DNA of 64,000 nt, taken from assembly GCA_028554755.1 (NCBI GenBank), contig JAPTOF010000014.1:6696001-6760000 (forward strand), in the 5' to 3' direction. Origin of the DNA: Cordia subcordata (lineage: Eukaryota > Streptophyta > Magnoliopsida > Boraginales > Cordiaceae). Under the pieces are notes generated by a model, which did not search any database, had not been told where the DNA came from, and was given only the letters and a program-made list of their open reading frames with translations. Numbering within the stretch: the stretch's first letter is position 1; the number at the start of each line of letters is the position of its first letter. Made by a program: the position numbers and the translations under genes. Shown piece by piece: positions 30,245-40,947 of this stretch.

Positions 30245-30461
30245 AGGCTCATTTAGATTGGTTTTTTGAAAAGCGCTTTACAACTTTTGAAAAAAAAAGT
30301 GTTTTTTTGATAAGTAAAAAATTCTAACTTCTAAAAAAAGTTAAGTTGTATTTGAACTTTTTTCATAGTTTCAACTTTTTTAGAAGCCAAACCAAATAGT
30401 TATTACAAAAATATACTTTTTCAATGAAAATTTACTTTAAAAAAACAATTCAAATAGGCCC
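30245..30461. mobile_element. MITE family M1, adjacent second copy
   Basis: It starts GGCTCATTTAGATTGG and ends CAATTCAAATAGGCCC. It lies head to tail with the copy at 29993, separated by only 14 bp. Confidence 0.6.
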
Positions 30462-31344
30462 AAAAGAGGGAAGTAGCCAAGTAGATAAGTGAATAATAGT
30501 ACTTTTGGTGGGTAAATCCCATTCTTCCCCATGAGTTATAGGTTAAATCGCAAACTCCTCCATGAAATTTAAGTTTTGCTCATATTTCCCTGTAGTTTTA
30601 ATTTTGCCAAACTAAGCCTTATATTAAATGCATCTTTATATATCATTTATTTTTATAACTCAAAAAGAAAATAAACAAAAAAAATTAGTAGAAAAAAAAT
30701 TAATAAAACTATTCAATAAATGAGTCAATAATAAAATAAATAATCACAAATAAAATATTTTCAAATTAAGTATAAAAAGATAAAAGTCTACTTATTTTAC
30801 AAAAATTGCCCTATACACACTATTAAAGAAAAATTAAATTCACTTCAAAATAATTTTTTCTAATATATACATCTTAAATTGAAATATTTTTTCATATCCT
30901 AGCGCATCATGTTTTGAACCTGCCAACCAATTTAAAAACTAAAAATCAAAAATAAAAAATAAATTATTGTACAAAATTAATAAAAAAAATTAAATAAAAT
31001 CTTCTTTCAATATATATGCATGTACGTGTGTGAGTATTTATGTTCGTGTGTGTGTATAATTATCCAATTAATTTTTTTGGCTGAAAGGATGACTTTCTAT
31101 AATGAATTATATTTTTATGATGAACTAATAATTTAAAAATATAAAACAAAAACTAAAAAAATAGTTAAGATAAAAGGCATTATTTGATAAACTTAATATA
31201 ATGGGGGAAAAAGGTAAAAATAAAACCTCATGAGAGAGTTTGGGATTTATGCTAGAACTCATGAGGGAAAATGACATTCTCTCTACTTTTGGTTGTAATA
31301 AATAGAGGGGTTGGGCACTAAACTGATATGTAACAGACGTGATG
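30462..31344. other. AT-rich intergenic sequence
   Basis: Low-complexity A/T sequence with a TGTGTG run near 31026-31057; no gene is seen. Confidence 0.5.
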
Positions 31345-31706
31345 GCATTGTTAGAGGGCATGCAAATTGCAGTTCAAAGTGGATGGCGTCAAGTAGAAAT
31401 CGAAACTGATTTCTAAGTACTTGTCAACTGGATCAAGGGAAAAAATTATTCAAGAAATAGCGTGTTACCCAATGTGGAGGAATGCCAGAGACTATTGCAG
31501 GTCAACCAAGGATTTTTCTTGAAGCACACGTATCAGGAGAGAAACAAATGTGAAGATTGGATGACCAACTTCAGACTTCTTTCGCTTTAGGATTGTATTT
31601 GGTCAAAGAATCACCGGGTGGTTTGAAGCGACTACTGGGGAATGATTTGAGTGGGGTTTCCTCTTCTATATATGTGAATATGTAATCGGCTTTGGCCTCC
31701 TTTAAA
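31345..31706 (+). pseudogene. LINE-like 3' end with RNase H-type domain, one internal stop
   Basis: The plus frame from 31345 encodes an RNase H type-1 segment, with ALLEGMQIAVQSGWRQVEI, then ETDF, a TAA at 31414-31416, VLVNWIKG, VLPNVEECQRLL, FFLKHTYQERNKCEDWM, and a stop at 31588-31590. The ETD and the spacing to NKCEDWM match the RNase H domains at the 3' end of plant LINEs and LINE-derived host proteins. After the frame comes GTAATCGGCTTTGGCCTCC and CTTTTAAAAG, a tail typical of such elements. No reverse transcriptase precedes it, so this is a 5'-truncated insertion. Confidence 0.7.
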
Positions 31707-31725
31707 AGAAAATGAGTTAATTCCC

Positions 31726-32850
31726 TCTAATAACCCTATTTTTTATATAGAATGACATTTATTAACCCTTATTTTTAGTTTTAGCCAATTATTAAACTTC
31801 TGTTGAATTATTATTAAAAAAATAACAAATAAGTTATTATTGCATGTTTTTTAGACTAAAGTACCCTTGCTATTTTCACACTGTTTTTTCCTTCTTCCTT
31901 TTTTGGATCCAAATACCAAACATACACAAAAAATAAAAACTACAGAAACCCCATTTGATTTAAATAATGATTTTGAATATAAAGAAGACCCATTTGATAT
32001 TGATTATATTATAAATCTTATTTTTATTACACTTCCTTGCATTTTTGAGCGATTTTCTATAAATTTCGTTAAAGACCTATTTGAATTTGATAGAGATTGT
32101 TCATGTAAAAATACTTTTTTTATTTTAATCTAATTATAACATCTTATGTTAAATTGTTTTTCTATTAGACTTCGTCAATATTTTGAGTTCTTAGAGTCTA
32201 GCGTCATTAGTTTAGTTGCTGAAATTAATGCATGCTTATTATATTTGGGTTTCTTAATATGCTAAATATGTCAAAGAGACATTGATAACATCATTGTTTG
32301 ATTAAATAATATTTTAGTATGATGTTTAAAGTTTATTTTCTCCAGGAAAGTACATAATGGATGAAACAAGCAAACAAGGCCTCAATGCAACACTTTATGA
32401 AGCAAGCAATTGAAAATTTGATAACAAGAAAAAAAAAAAGTGGCAAAAAATTAAATAGAAAAAATGGCACAAAAAGAGAAACTAATACTTAAAAGTGAAG
32501 GAAAGAAAAAGAAAATTTCTTTCTATCATATATGATGAGTAAAAAAAAATGAGAGGAAAAGTTATTTTTGGATATAGGTAATATATTTTAATATAATTTA
32601 ATGACTAAGATGTGTTAATACTTTAACTAAATTTTCCTTGTATAGCATATGACAGGATAGAAGAATTATTTTTGCATTTTTGGAATTTGTAAAGACAAAA
32701 TTTTAAAAAGGGTAATTTAGTCACTGTATTACTTTTATCAATAAAAATATCATTTTGTTAGCTTTGACCTAAGTCAAGGATTAAGAAGTGGCTAAAACTA
32801 TATATAAGAGTTAATAAGTGTCACTCCATATAAAAGTTAGGGTTATTAGG
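31726..32850. mobile_element. 1.1-kb DNA transposon with ~60-bp terminal inverted repeats
   Basis: The left end reads CTAATAACCCTATTTTTTAT, then AATGACATTTATTAACCC and TTTTAGCCA. The reverse complement of the right end reads CTAATAACCCTAACTTTTAT, then AGTGACACTTATTAACTC and TTTTAGCCA. The inverted ends are ~60 bp and about 80% alike by eye. Long TIRs suggest a MULE-type non-autonomous element. An 88-codon frame (31867-32133) inside has no recognised motif. No target duplication was found. Confidence 0.75.
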
Positions 32851-34970
32851 TGGAACAACTGTACTTTTATCTATGCTTTGCATGGATTTATTTTGTTGAT
32901 AGAAAATGTTAAATTAAGTTGAATTTATTTGTTTTTAATAGAATATGAAGAATTTAGTCATGAATATTCTGTACTTTGCATGGGTTTTTTAAACAATAAA
33001 TGTCAAATTTACTCAAGTTTAATCTTTAAAATTCACAAATAAAAAATATTTTAAGACTTTTAGGCATTAATTAATTAGTAATTAAATTGCTAAATTAAAA
33101 CTAATAGTATATATCTATAATAAGAAATGAACATTTTGAGATTCACGATTGAATATTATTTCAAAAAAATAATTAATTGACAATTAAATTTATAAATTAA
33201 AAATAAGAATCTATATCCATAATAGATAATAAGAAAACCTTTTTGAATTCATAAATAAATTATATTTTAAGCATTAGTTGATTAATTATTTAATTTTTAA
33301 TAAAAATTAATAATTTAATTATATCTACAAAGATAAAAATAATAAAAAATAAAATAAATAATAAATTATTTTATAAGCTGATAATAAAATATTTATTGTC
33401 ATATAAGTGCTGATATAACACTCTCATAATACTCAAAAAAGTATTTTTTTAATAGTAAATGTTAAATTTACTTGAATTTAATCTTTTGAAACTCACAAAT
33501 AAATATTATTTTGAGAACTAATTGATTAAAAATTAAATTTCTAATGCTAATAATATATATACATAATAGATAAAAAATTATTTTTTTAGAACTCACAAAT
33601 GAATTTTATCTTAAATATTAATTGATTGACCATTTAATATTTCAATTAAAACTAATAATGTATATTCATAAAGATAAGAAATAATAGAAAATAAAATAAT
33701 AAAAAATAAAATAATTATGCCATATAAGCATTGATATGACACTTTCATAATACTCATAAAAATGTATAACTTTTATATATATAGATTAACCCAAAGAAAA
33801 AAAAAATCAAGTCTTTTGCTTTTTACTCATTAGACCAACCAGGTCTCTCCCTCAATTCTTTTTTTCCTTTCTTTCCAAGTCCTGATTAGTTAAAGAAAGT
33901 TAACAATTTCGTTGCTTTGGTAAAGTAGTATTTATGTCCTCAATTAGGCAAGTATCTAAGTGACATCACAAAAACTTAATTTTTTTATTTTTTATTTTTA
34001 TTTTTGAATAATTCATACTCACAAAAAAGAAAAAAAAAATTCCCAAGAGCTATGTCACTATTTGGAAAGTTTCAAAAACATACTTTTTGTTGGTTGAGGT
34101 GTTAGCAGCTGCACTTTCATAAAGAAAAGAACACAAACTCGAATATCAAAAAGCGCACTTGTTAGGGGACTTTACCTTTACCACTCGCGGCCGGTTGAGG
34201 ATTAATCTCAAATCCAAAATGACTTGAAGATACCCTAGATCAAAGCAAAACATATTTATATTTATATTTATACATTTCTATATATCTATATCTAATACTG
34301 ATGATATTTTTGCCATGCCTTGTGGATGCTTTTTTTTGTGAAAAAATTATGGATTTATATGGTTTTCGTCTATGTGATTTATAAGCATCCGTTGTTAATT
34401 TTATTACTAATTAAGGGAAATAAGAGCATTTTTCAAAAATTACAAATATATATGGAATTTTTTTTCTTAAGGAAAAAACTTTAAAACTTTTTAAATTAAA
34501 GTCAAATAACCTTTAGGGAAGTCTTAAATTTTCTTCTTTTTTTTTTTTTGGCCTACGAAAATATTAAATGAATAATGAAATAAAACATAAAATAAAAATA
34601 TTATATTTTGTTAAATCATTTACTTCATTACGGGCATAATTGAAATTTTGCAAAAATAGTTAACTTCTTTTAATTGACAGAGGAACCAAAAAAGATAGAA
34701 AAAAATTACGGAGATACTTGCTTTATTTAATAACTAAAAGTAAGAGACCTGAGTGTTCTCTTCCCTAATAAAACGTCTTAAAAAGCCTCACCATGATAAA
34801 GGGCCGCAAGAATAATGGGAGAAGAGAAAGAATAAAATCAAAGAGATGGTTTAATTTTTGGCCATTGGAAATCAATAATCTTTTCACAAGTATATGATGA
34901 ATTCAAAAACATTCAATTAATTCAAGACACGTTTTGAAGTCACAAGACAAGCAAATTCCATGTAAAACTC
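32851..34970. repeat. AT-rich direct repeats, otherwise empty intergenic region
   Basis: Between 32985 and 33765 two ~440-bp segments share AATGTYAAATTTACT, AACTCACAAATAAAT and CATATAAGYRTTGATAT-like phrases, with shorter internal repeats. From 33800 to 34970 the sequence is AT-rich with no gene. Confidence 0.5.
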
Positions 34971-35297
34971 TTGATCGTAAAACGATTATCAGTTAATTTT
35001 CTGCACTTAAATTTGGGCGTTCAACCCGCCAATTACTTTGCAAGACAAGATCAACTTGATCGAGCCATCGAGGAAACCGATAATCTTAGCATTATCAACC
35101 CTACAATGGAGATGATCCAAACTGATCTGAGTTCTATGTCTGCCCTGAGTGAGAAAACTAAGGACAAAAGCCACTGCTCACAAAACATGCATTGGGGTAC
35201 ATTGGTAAAGAAAAAACCCACCACTGCAGGTAGCAGCAGCACCAATGCTGATCTTCCATTTTTTATTTTTTTCTTACGACAAAAAAAATTTAACTGA
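34971..35297 (+). CDS. Unidentified open frame, possible gene fragment
   Basis: This 108-codon frame has balanced amino-acid composition in its middle (RAIEETDNLSIINPTMEM, KKPTTAGSSSTNADLPF), unlike neighbouring low-complexity frames. I recognise no domain. It ends in a lysine/phenylalanine-rich stretch that looks non-coding, so a real exon, if present, would stop near 35255. A following frame around 35500-35690 (FQITQLGKQYMVDSWYNFEE) may be related. It could be a transposon-captured or decayed exon, or chance. Confidence 0.25.
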   Translation: MIVKRLSVNFLHLNLGVQPANYFARQDQLDRAIEETDNLSIINPTMEMIQTDLSSMSALSEKTKDKSHCSQNMHWGTLVKKKPTTAGSSSTNADLPFFIFFLRQKKFN

Positions 35298-35698
35298 TAA
35301 AGTTCAATCACCGATACAGTCAACAAAACTCAATCACCAACTGACAAATTCAATGCTGATCATCCACTTGATTGTTCATGAGAAGCAATCATGGTCACGC
35401 AAATAATTATACACGAATATTTGCTGTCGGATTTTTCTATACAGTACACACGGCCAAAAGATAGTGATGTAAATGGAGAAAGGAAAACTAGTTTGACAGG
35501 TGGCAACACTTTACGCAACTTGCAGGTTTCAAATCACTCAACTTGGCAAGCAATATATGGTCGATTCTTGGTACAACTTTGAAGAGAAATACATAGAGGA
35601 TGTCGACGCCAATACATATCCTTGCTCCGGGTCGGATTTGCTACAACTTCAAGGACAAAGATATAGTTTATACTTGGTACATGACGATGAGAAAATTG

Positions 35699-35743
<45 letters not shown>

Positions 35744-36599
35744 TAAATTCTTGGCCCGATAGTTTTTATCTTTCTGTTTGAACCTTTTAGTTCTTTAATT
35801 TTATCTTCCTTGCCCTTGTTAGTCCAAATTCAGAATTCCATTCACGTTTAGCCGTTATCTATGATATTGCACGCACAGTTCATGTGGAAATAACAGCTAA
35901 GATTGAAGGAATTTTAAATTTGGACTAACGGCAACAACAAATATAAAATTAAAAGACTAAAAGGTTTAATTAAAAAGATAAAAGACCACCGCATCATTTT
36001 GTTAAAAGTCAAAGGGCTATAAGTGTAATTTACCCAATACATATATCCCTTTACTTTAATAACCCAATTATTATCATGTGTATACTTATTTTATACAGTA
36101 AAAGAAAATACAAAAATAAAAGGGTCAAAGATTTATTTGAGCTTTTATCTTTAACCTTTTTAATAATAAAGTCATTTATCTTTAAAATGTTACAATCCTT
36201 ATAATTCGTGAAGCTATTAGAGGTGTTTGGCTTCACTTTCTTAAGCTACGTACCTAAGAGCAATTAATACTTATAAATAGTTTTTCATACTTATAAGCAA
36301 ATGACAGATAAAAAAAGGAGTATGTTGATAAAATATGTTTATAGGTTATTGATATATTTGATAAATATATGCTTCTAGATAGTAGTATTTATTAAATGAC
36401 TAAAAAGTCTTCTTCATTAAAGTGGCATAGTGTTGTTTTTCTATTTTTAAAGAGTAGAGTTATCTTTTTATTTAGTCAAACCATCTTTCCTATAAATAGG
36501 TGAAAAAGAAGTAGGGAGTTTTACATCTTTTTACCCGCTTATAAGAAGGTAAAACTTGCTTATAAGAAAATTTTAACAAACATGTAATTTTTCAAATCG
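35298..36599. other. Intergenic, with (TA)n and a MITE-like region
   Basis: (TA)n at 35700-35740. From about 36215 sequence with repeated CTTATAAG motifs resembles the MITE-like region at 45330-45770. No gene is supported. Confidence 0.5.
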
Positions 36600-37500
36600 A
36601 GACTATCTTGGCCCAATTTCCGAATGTATTTCTGAAACCTAAAGGGCTGCGTCCCTCACACCCCCAGGACCATGAAATTCCTCTACTCACTGGGGCCTAG
36701 CCCGTTAATGTATGCCCATATCGGTACCCTCATTTCCAAAAATCTGAAAGAGAAAAGTTGGTACAAGAAATATTGAACGATGGCTTTATCTGCCTTAAGT
36801 GCAAGCCCGTTTTCTTCTCCGTTTACGTTGGTCAATGGAAAAGACGGCACATTGCATTTTTGCACCGATTATCGGGCCCTTAACACCATCACCGTTAAGG
36901 ACAGATTTCCTATTCCGACTAAATGGCGCTACAATTTTTTCCTAATTGGATTTGTTGGCAGTCCATCATTAATTCCGAGTCTGGGAAGAGGATGTTCCCA
37001 AAATGGCGTTTGACACTCATCATGGCCATTTCGAATATTTAGTTATGCCTTTTGGGCTCACCAATGCCCCATCCACCTTTTCAAGCCACCATGGATGCAA
37101 TTTTTCAACCATATTTGTGGAAATTTGTCTTGGTATTTTTCGATGATATTTTGATTTATAGCAATTCATGGGACTCACATTTGCAACATTTAACCCAGGT
37201 GTTACAGCTTTTACAAGATAATAGGCTTGTAGCCAAACGCTCCAAATGTATTTTTCTCAGAGCTAAGTCAGCTATTTAGGTCAAGTGATTTCAGCAAAAG
37301 GCATTTCTATGGACTCAGATAAAATCACAGCCATTAATGAATGGCCTGCCCCGCAATCCATTCGCAACCTTAGAGGATTCTTGGGCCTAGCTAGTTATTA
37401 CAAGAAGTTTATAAAAAAAAAAAAAAATTATGCCCAGCATGCAAGCCCATTAACATCTTTATTTAAAAAAAAAAAAAAAAAAGATGCATTCAGATAGGAT
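36600..37500 (+). pseudogene. Ty3/gypsy retrotransposon reverse-transcriptase fragment, decayed
   Basis: In shifting plus-strand frames the sequence encodes the classic Ty3/gypsy RT order. First comes a template-binding segment near 36780-36905 ([23 protein letters not shown]), then the active-site strand [13 protein letters not shown] at about 37120-37160. HLQHLTQVLQLLQDNRL and KRSKCIF follow, then INEWPAPQSIRNLRGFLGL and SYYKKFI near 37330-37415. Frameshifts and stops separate the pieces. Two A-runs at about 37412-37427 and 37462-37482 interrupt the last conserved block. Only about 0.9 kb of a typical pol gene remains; no LTR, protease or integrase was found beside it. Confidence 0.88.
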
Positions 37501-40500
37501 GAACACACCCCGGATGCCATTCACTCAAATTTCTCTTTGTTCTTGCCCTCTTCTTCTTCTTAAGTTCCCAATTATCTCCAATTGGCCCCTATTGTACTTT
37601 TTCTCTTCAATCAATCAATCAATCAATCAATATAGTTTAGTACCTCGTTTGCTCCTTAACTAATCCAACAACAATAATAATTGTAATCACCCCCAAGTCT
37701 TAAGGGTGAGAAGTGTATGTCTGCGTTCCAAATGTTTGTGTCTTGTACTAACATGAGATATCTATGCTACTGGTAAAATTTTTTGCTCGCTCTTGCATTT
37801 TATGTTTGTTAGTCTTGTATGATCGGTTGACTGGCTGACCAGCTGACCCTATCCTAAGAGACACAAGCGCCAGATGGGGCACACTTCCAACCCTATTACA
37901 CTAACCATCATTTAGGTCAAAAATGCCTATTGTCCTGCACAGTTGGATGATCCTACAATGTCTTCTAGGTCGAGATTTTGTTAGAAGTCTATTAAAATTC
38001 TGAAATGTTATAGATTTAATAATATAAGCTGACGAAATAACAATATGATTTGATAATATATTATTATAAAAATTTTCTCGTAATATTATAATATAATAAG
38101 TGACTCAATCACTGAATCCCGACACAATTACGTCTAACTGGATTTCGTTGAAGCAGCAGCATACCTAAATCTTCATTTAGATTCTAATGATGTGTTCTCT
38201 TACGATTTCGCGATATGTCATAATCGACCATAAAACCTGGCTGGTGTGAGTCAAAAGTGCATTGACATTTTCTCTATTTAGATGCTGTCATCAGAACTTT
38301 TTCATGATCTCAAATCTTTGCAAGCAATCATTTCTCTCTGTATTCACATAAACACTAGATTGGACAAAAAATTGAGAAAAAAAACAGAACCTTCAAAGTT
38401 TGTCTTTTTCGTTCTAGTTGAGAGAGATCACGTATAGACAGATCTATTGACAGTCTGTTTGGCTAAGCTTATTTGGGGCTTATAAGTTGTCAATAATAAA
38501 AAAGTATGAGCTTATAAGTTGTGAAATGAGCAGAGCCAAATAGCCTCTTAATTTACAAGATAGATGGACAATATTTCTCCACCACTAAATTTAAGCGTAA
38601 AACCATTAAAGAATGAGATGAGGGCAATTTTTAAAAATGAAAATATAGTTTTAAGATTTTCTCGAATTGAAAAAGTAAATTTAGGTTCTACTTTTTTTTC
38701 TAAAAAAAAAAGAAATAATTACTCAAATACTAATGTTAAATTATTTTTTCAATTTAGGAGGCCAAAGACTAAATAATAAAGTTTTTATATTTGTTGATAT
38801 TTGATTTAGGACTTCTCACACTTGGAACGAATATCAAGATTAATAGATTATTGGACTGGAAGTATAAATATATTTTTTTTTTGCGATAAGGAAAATTCAA
38901 TTAGTAGAGTCCGACCACCAATTGACAAATCGTGGACACACAGCACATTCACTATACTATGCAAACGAAATTTGAACTCGAAGCAAGCAAAAACAAGCTG
39001 GGTCCAATAAGTCGAGCTATTGAGTGTCACAAATCAATCTTGAAACGTGAAAAACTTTCAAATAAATTGAAAGAAAAACCATGGACAAATAAATGAAAAC
39101 ACACACTCACCCCCTTCTACACCTTCTCCTCACTCCCACTTCCGTTCTCACATTAGTTGAGTCAAGGGCACTCAACTCATGACAAGAAACTAAATTCGAA
39201 CCTCGATCACGAACCGTGTCTGTCTCTAGCTCATATCGCTCGGACATCCCAAAGGGACAAAAGTGTAAATGAGTTTGAGAATGAAATACAAAAGCAACGT
39301 TGGATGTGGATGCAAAAGACAACCCATGCGATGTTTGGTACGCATGAACTCGAAGGCGATGGTAGATTGCTACTTTTTGTTTTTTTTTTTTTTTGGCATG
39401 CATACAGAGAGAATGATACCAAGACAATTAGACAAATAATTTCAGTTACCACTACTGCCACTGTCACCATCCTTCACCACCCAGGATGGGTGTGAAGTGA
39501 AACATTTGTGATGGATTGACGAGCCCAATTTTCTTTTCTTTTTTTTTTCGGGATAATATTTTCAGAGGATTCTCATCGGGTAAGAAATGAGATTTTCAGG
39601 ATTTTTGATATAGACTTTCAATGAAAATGGTTTTTTTGCACGAATATAAAATTTAGATTACAATGCATTTTATTTTTTATAATTTATTTAATTAACTAAT
39701 TATGCTTTTAATTTAAAACTTATTATATTACTCTTTGTACCTTTTAAAAAGTAGCACACAATTTCCTATTTTAATGTTTTCCATCTAAATTAATTTATTG
39801 TACATCATATGTTTCTTTTTTGCACATATGAGTATTTAAACTCAAAAAAATGTATTATATATTTCTCAAAAACACTATTATTTTCAGCTAATGGAGTTCA
39901 AATAATAACAAGAAAAGAGGCAACACTGTCACCTTTTTCTTAGTATAAGAAGTACTGTGTCTAAGTTTTAAAAATACAAAGAGAAAATCAGTTTATCAAA
40001 TTAATCCCAGGAAGATAATCAATTAATTAAACAAACTACACAAAAGTAATGTGCCACCTTTTGAAGAATAAAAAAGAAATATAATAAATTACAGGGAGAT
40101 GACATATATATTACCTGAAATTTTATTATAAAATCAACTAGTATTAATCTATTAGATGGTATACTTTAGGAATTTCTTAAAATGCATCATTTTTATATGA
40201 AATAGGACCATTGTATTCTCCAATATCCCCTTCACTTATGACTTTTAATTGATTGTAACACAGACAATTTTATTTACAGTAGTTGGATACTTGAGTCAAC
40301 AAGTAAAACACACATAATTCTCACACTAGTGGATAAGTATAACACTGGATTTAGAACTAAATTTGCTACCATGATAAGAAATATGGTACTTTGTTAGTAA
40401 CGAATTATTATTGGGTAAAATAATCTAACACCTCATATGCTAGCATTAAGATTCATAATTTATATGTTATTAATTATATTCTCTAACACGTAATTCAATT
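37501..40500. other. Intergenic, with a small MITE
   Basis: A ~95-bp element at about 38454-38548 has inverted ends CTGTTTGGCT and AGCCAAATAG around CTTATAAGTTG repeats. Overlapping frames on both strands at 39107-39495 carry no motif and fall among poly-A/T runs. No gene is supported. Confidence 0.45.
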
Positions 40501-40947
40501 TAGACTACAAAACTGCAGAAAGGAAACAAGAAGCAAAAACACCTTCCCATTTTCAAGTCATTCCAGCAGCACAAGCGCCCACATTACAGAACATCTACTA
40601 CAGCCCCGACTTGTAGAACAGCAACAGATAAGAATGAAAGATATAGACATCCCTAAAATGCAGAATAACTTCTCCAGGTTGCTACATCCAGAAAACGAGT
40701 AACAAGAACGATAAATGCTGTACAAATAACGGAACGCTTCTGATTGATATTTCATTTGCATAATCATATATTAGCTTCACTTTGAGGAAAAAACATAAGA
40801 GTAAAGATAGACATTCACTTTGGACATTACACTGCACTCCAAGTCATTAGCACTGAAGCTTTCTGATGAAGCTTTTTGACGTCAATGTTACTTCCCCTAG
40901 GCCCTAGGTGAAAAGTCGTGCTGTAATAGGTCAATCACATCCGAGCT

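Noticed and set aside
39107..39495. Overlapping frames of 80-112 codons on both strands
   Set aside because: They conflict with each other, cross poly-A/T runs and show no family motif or splice structure.
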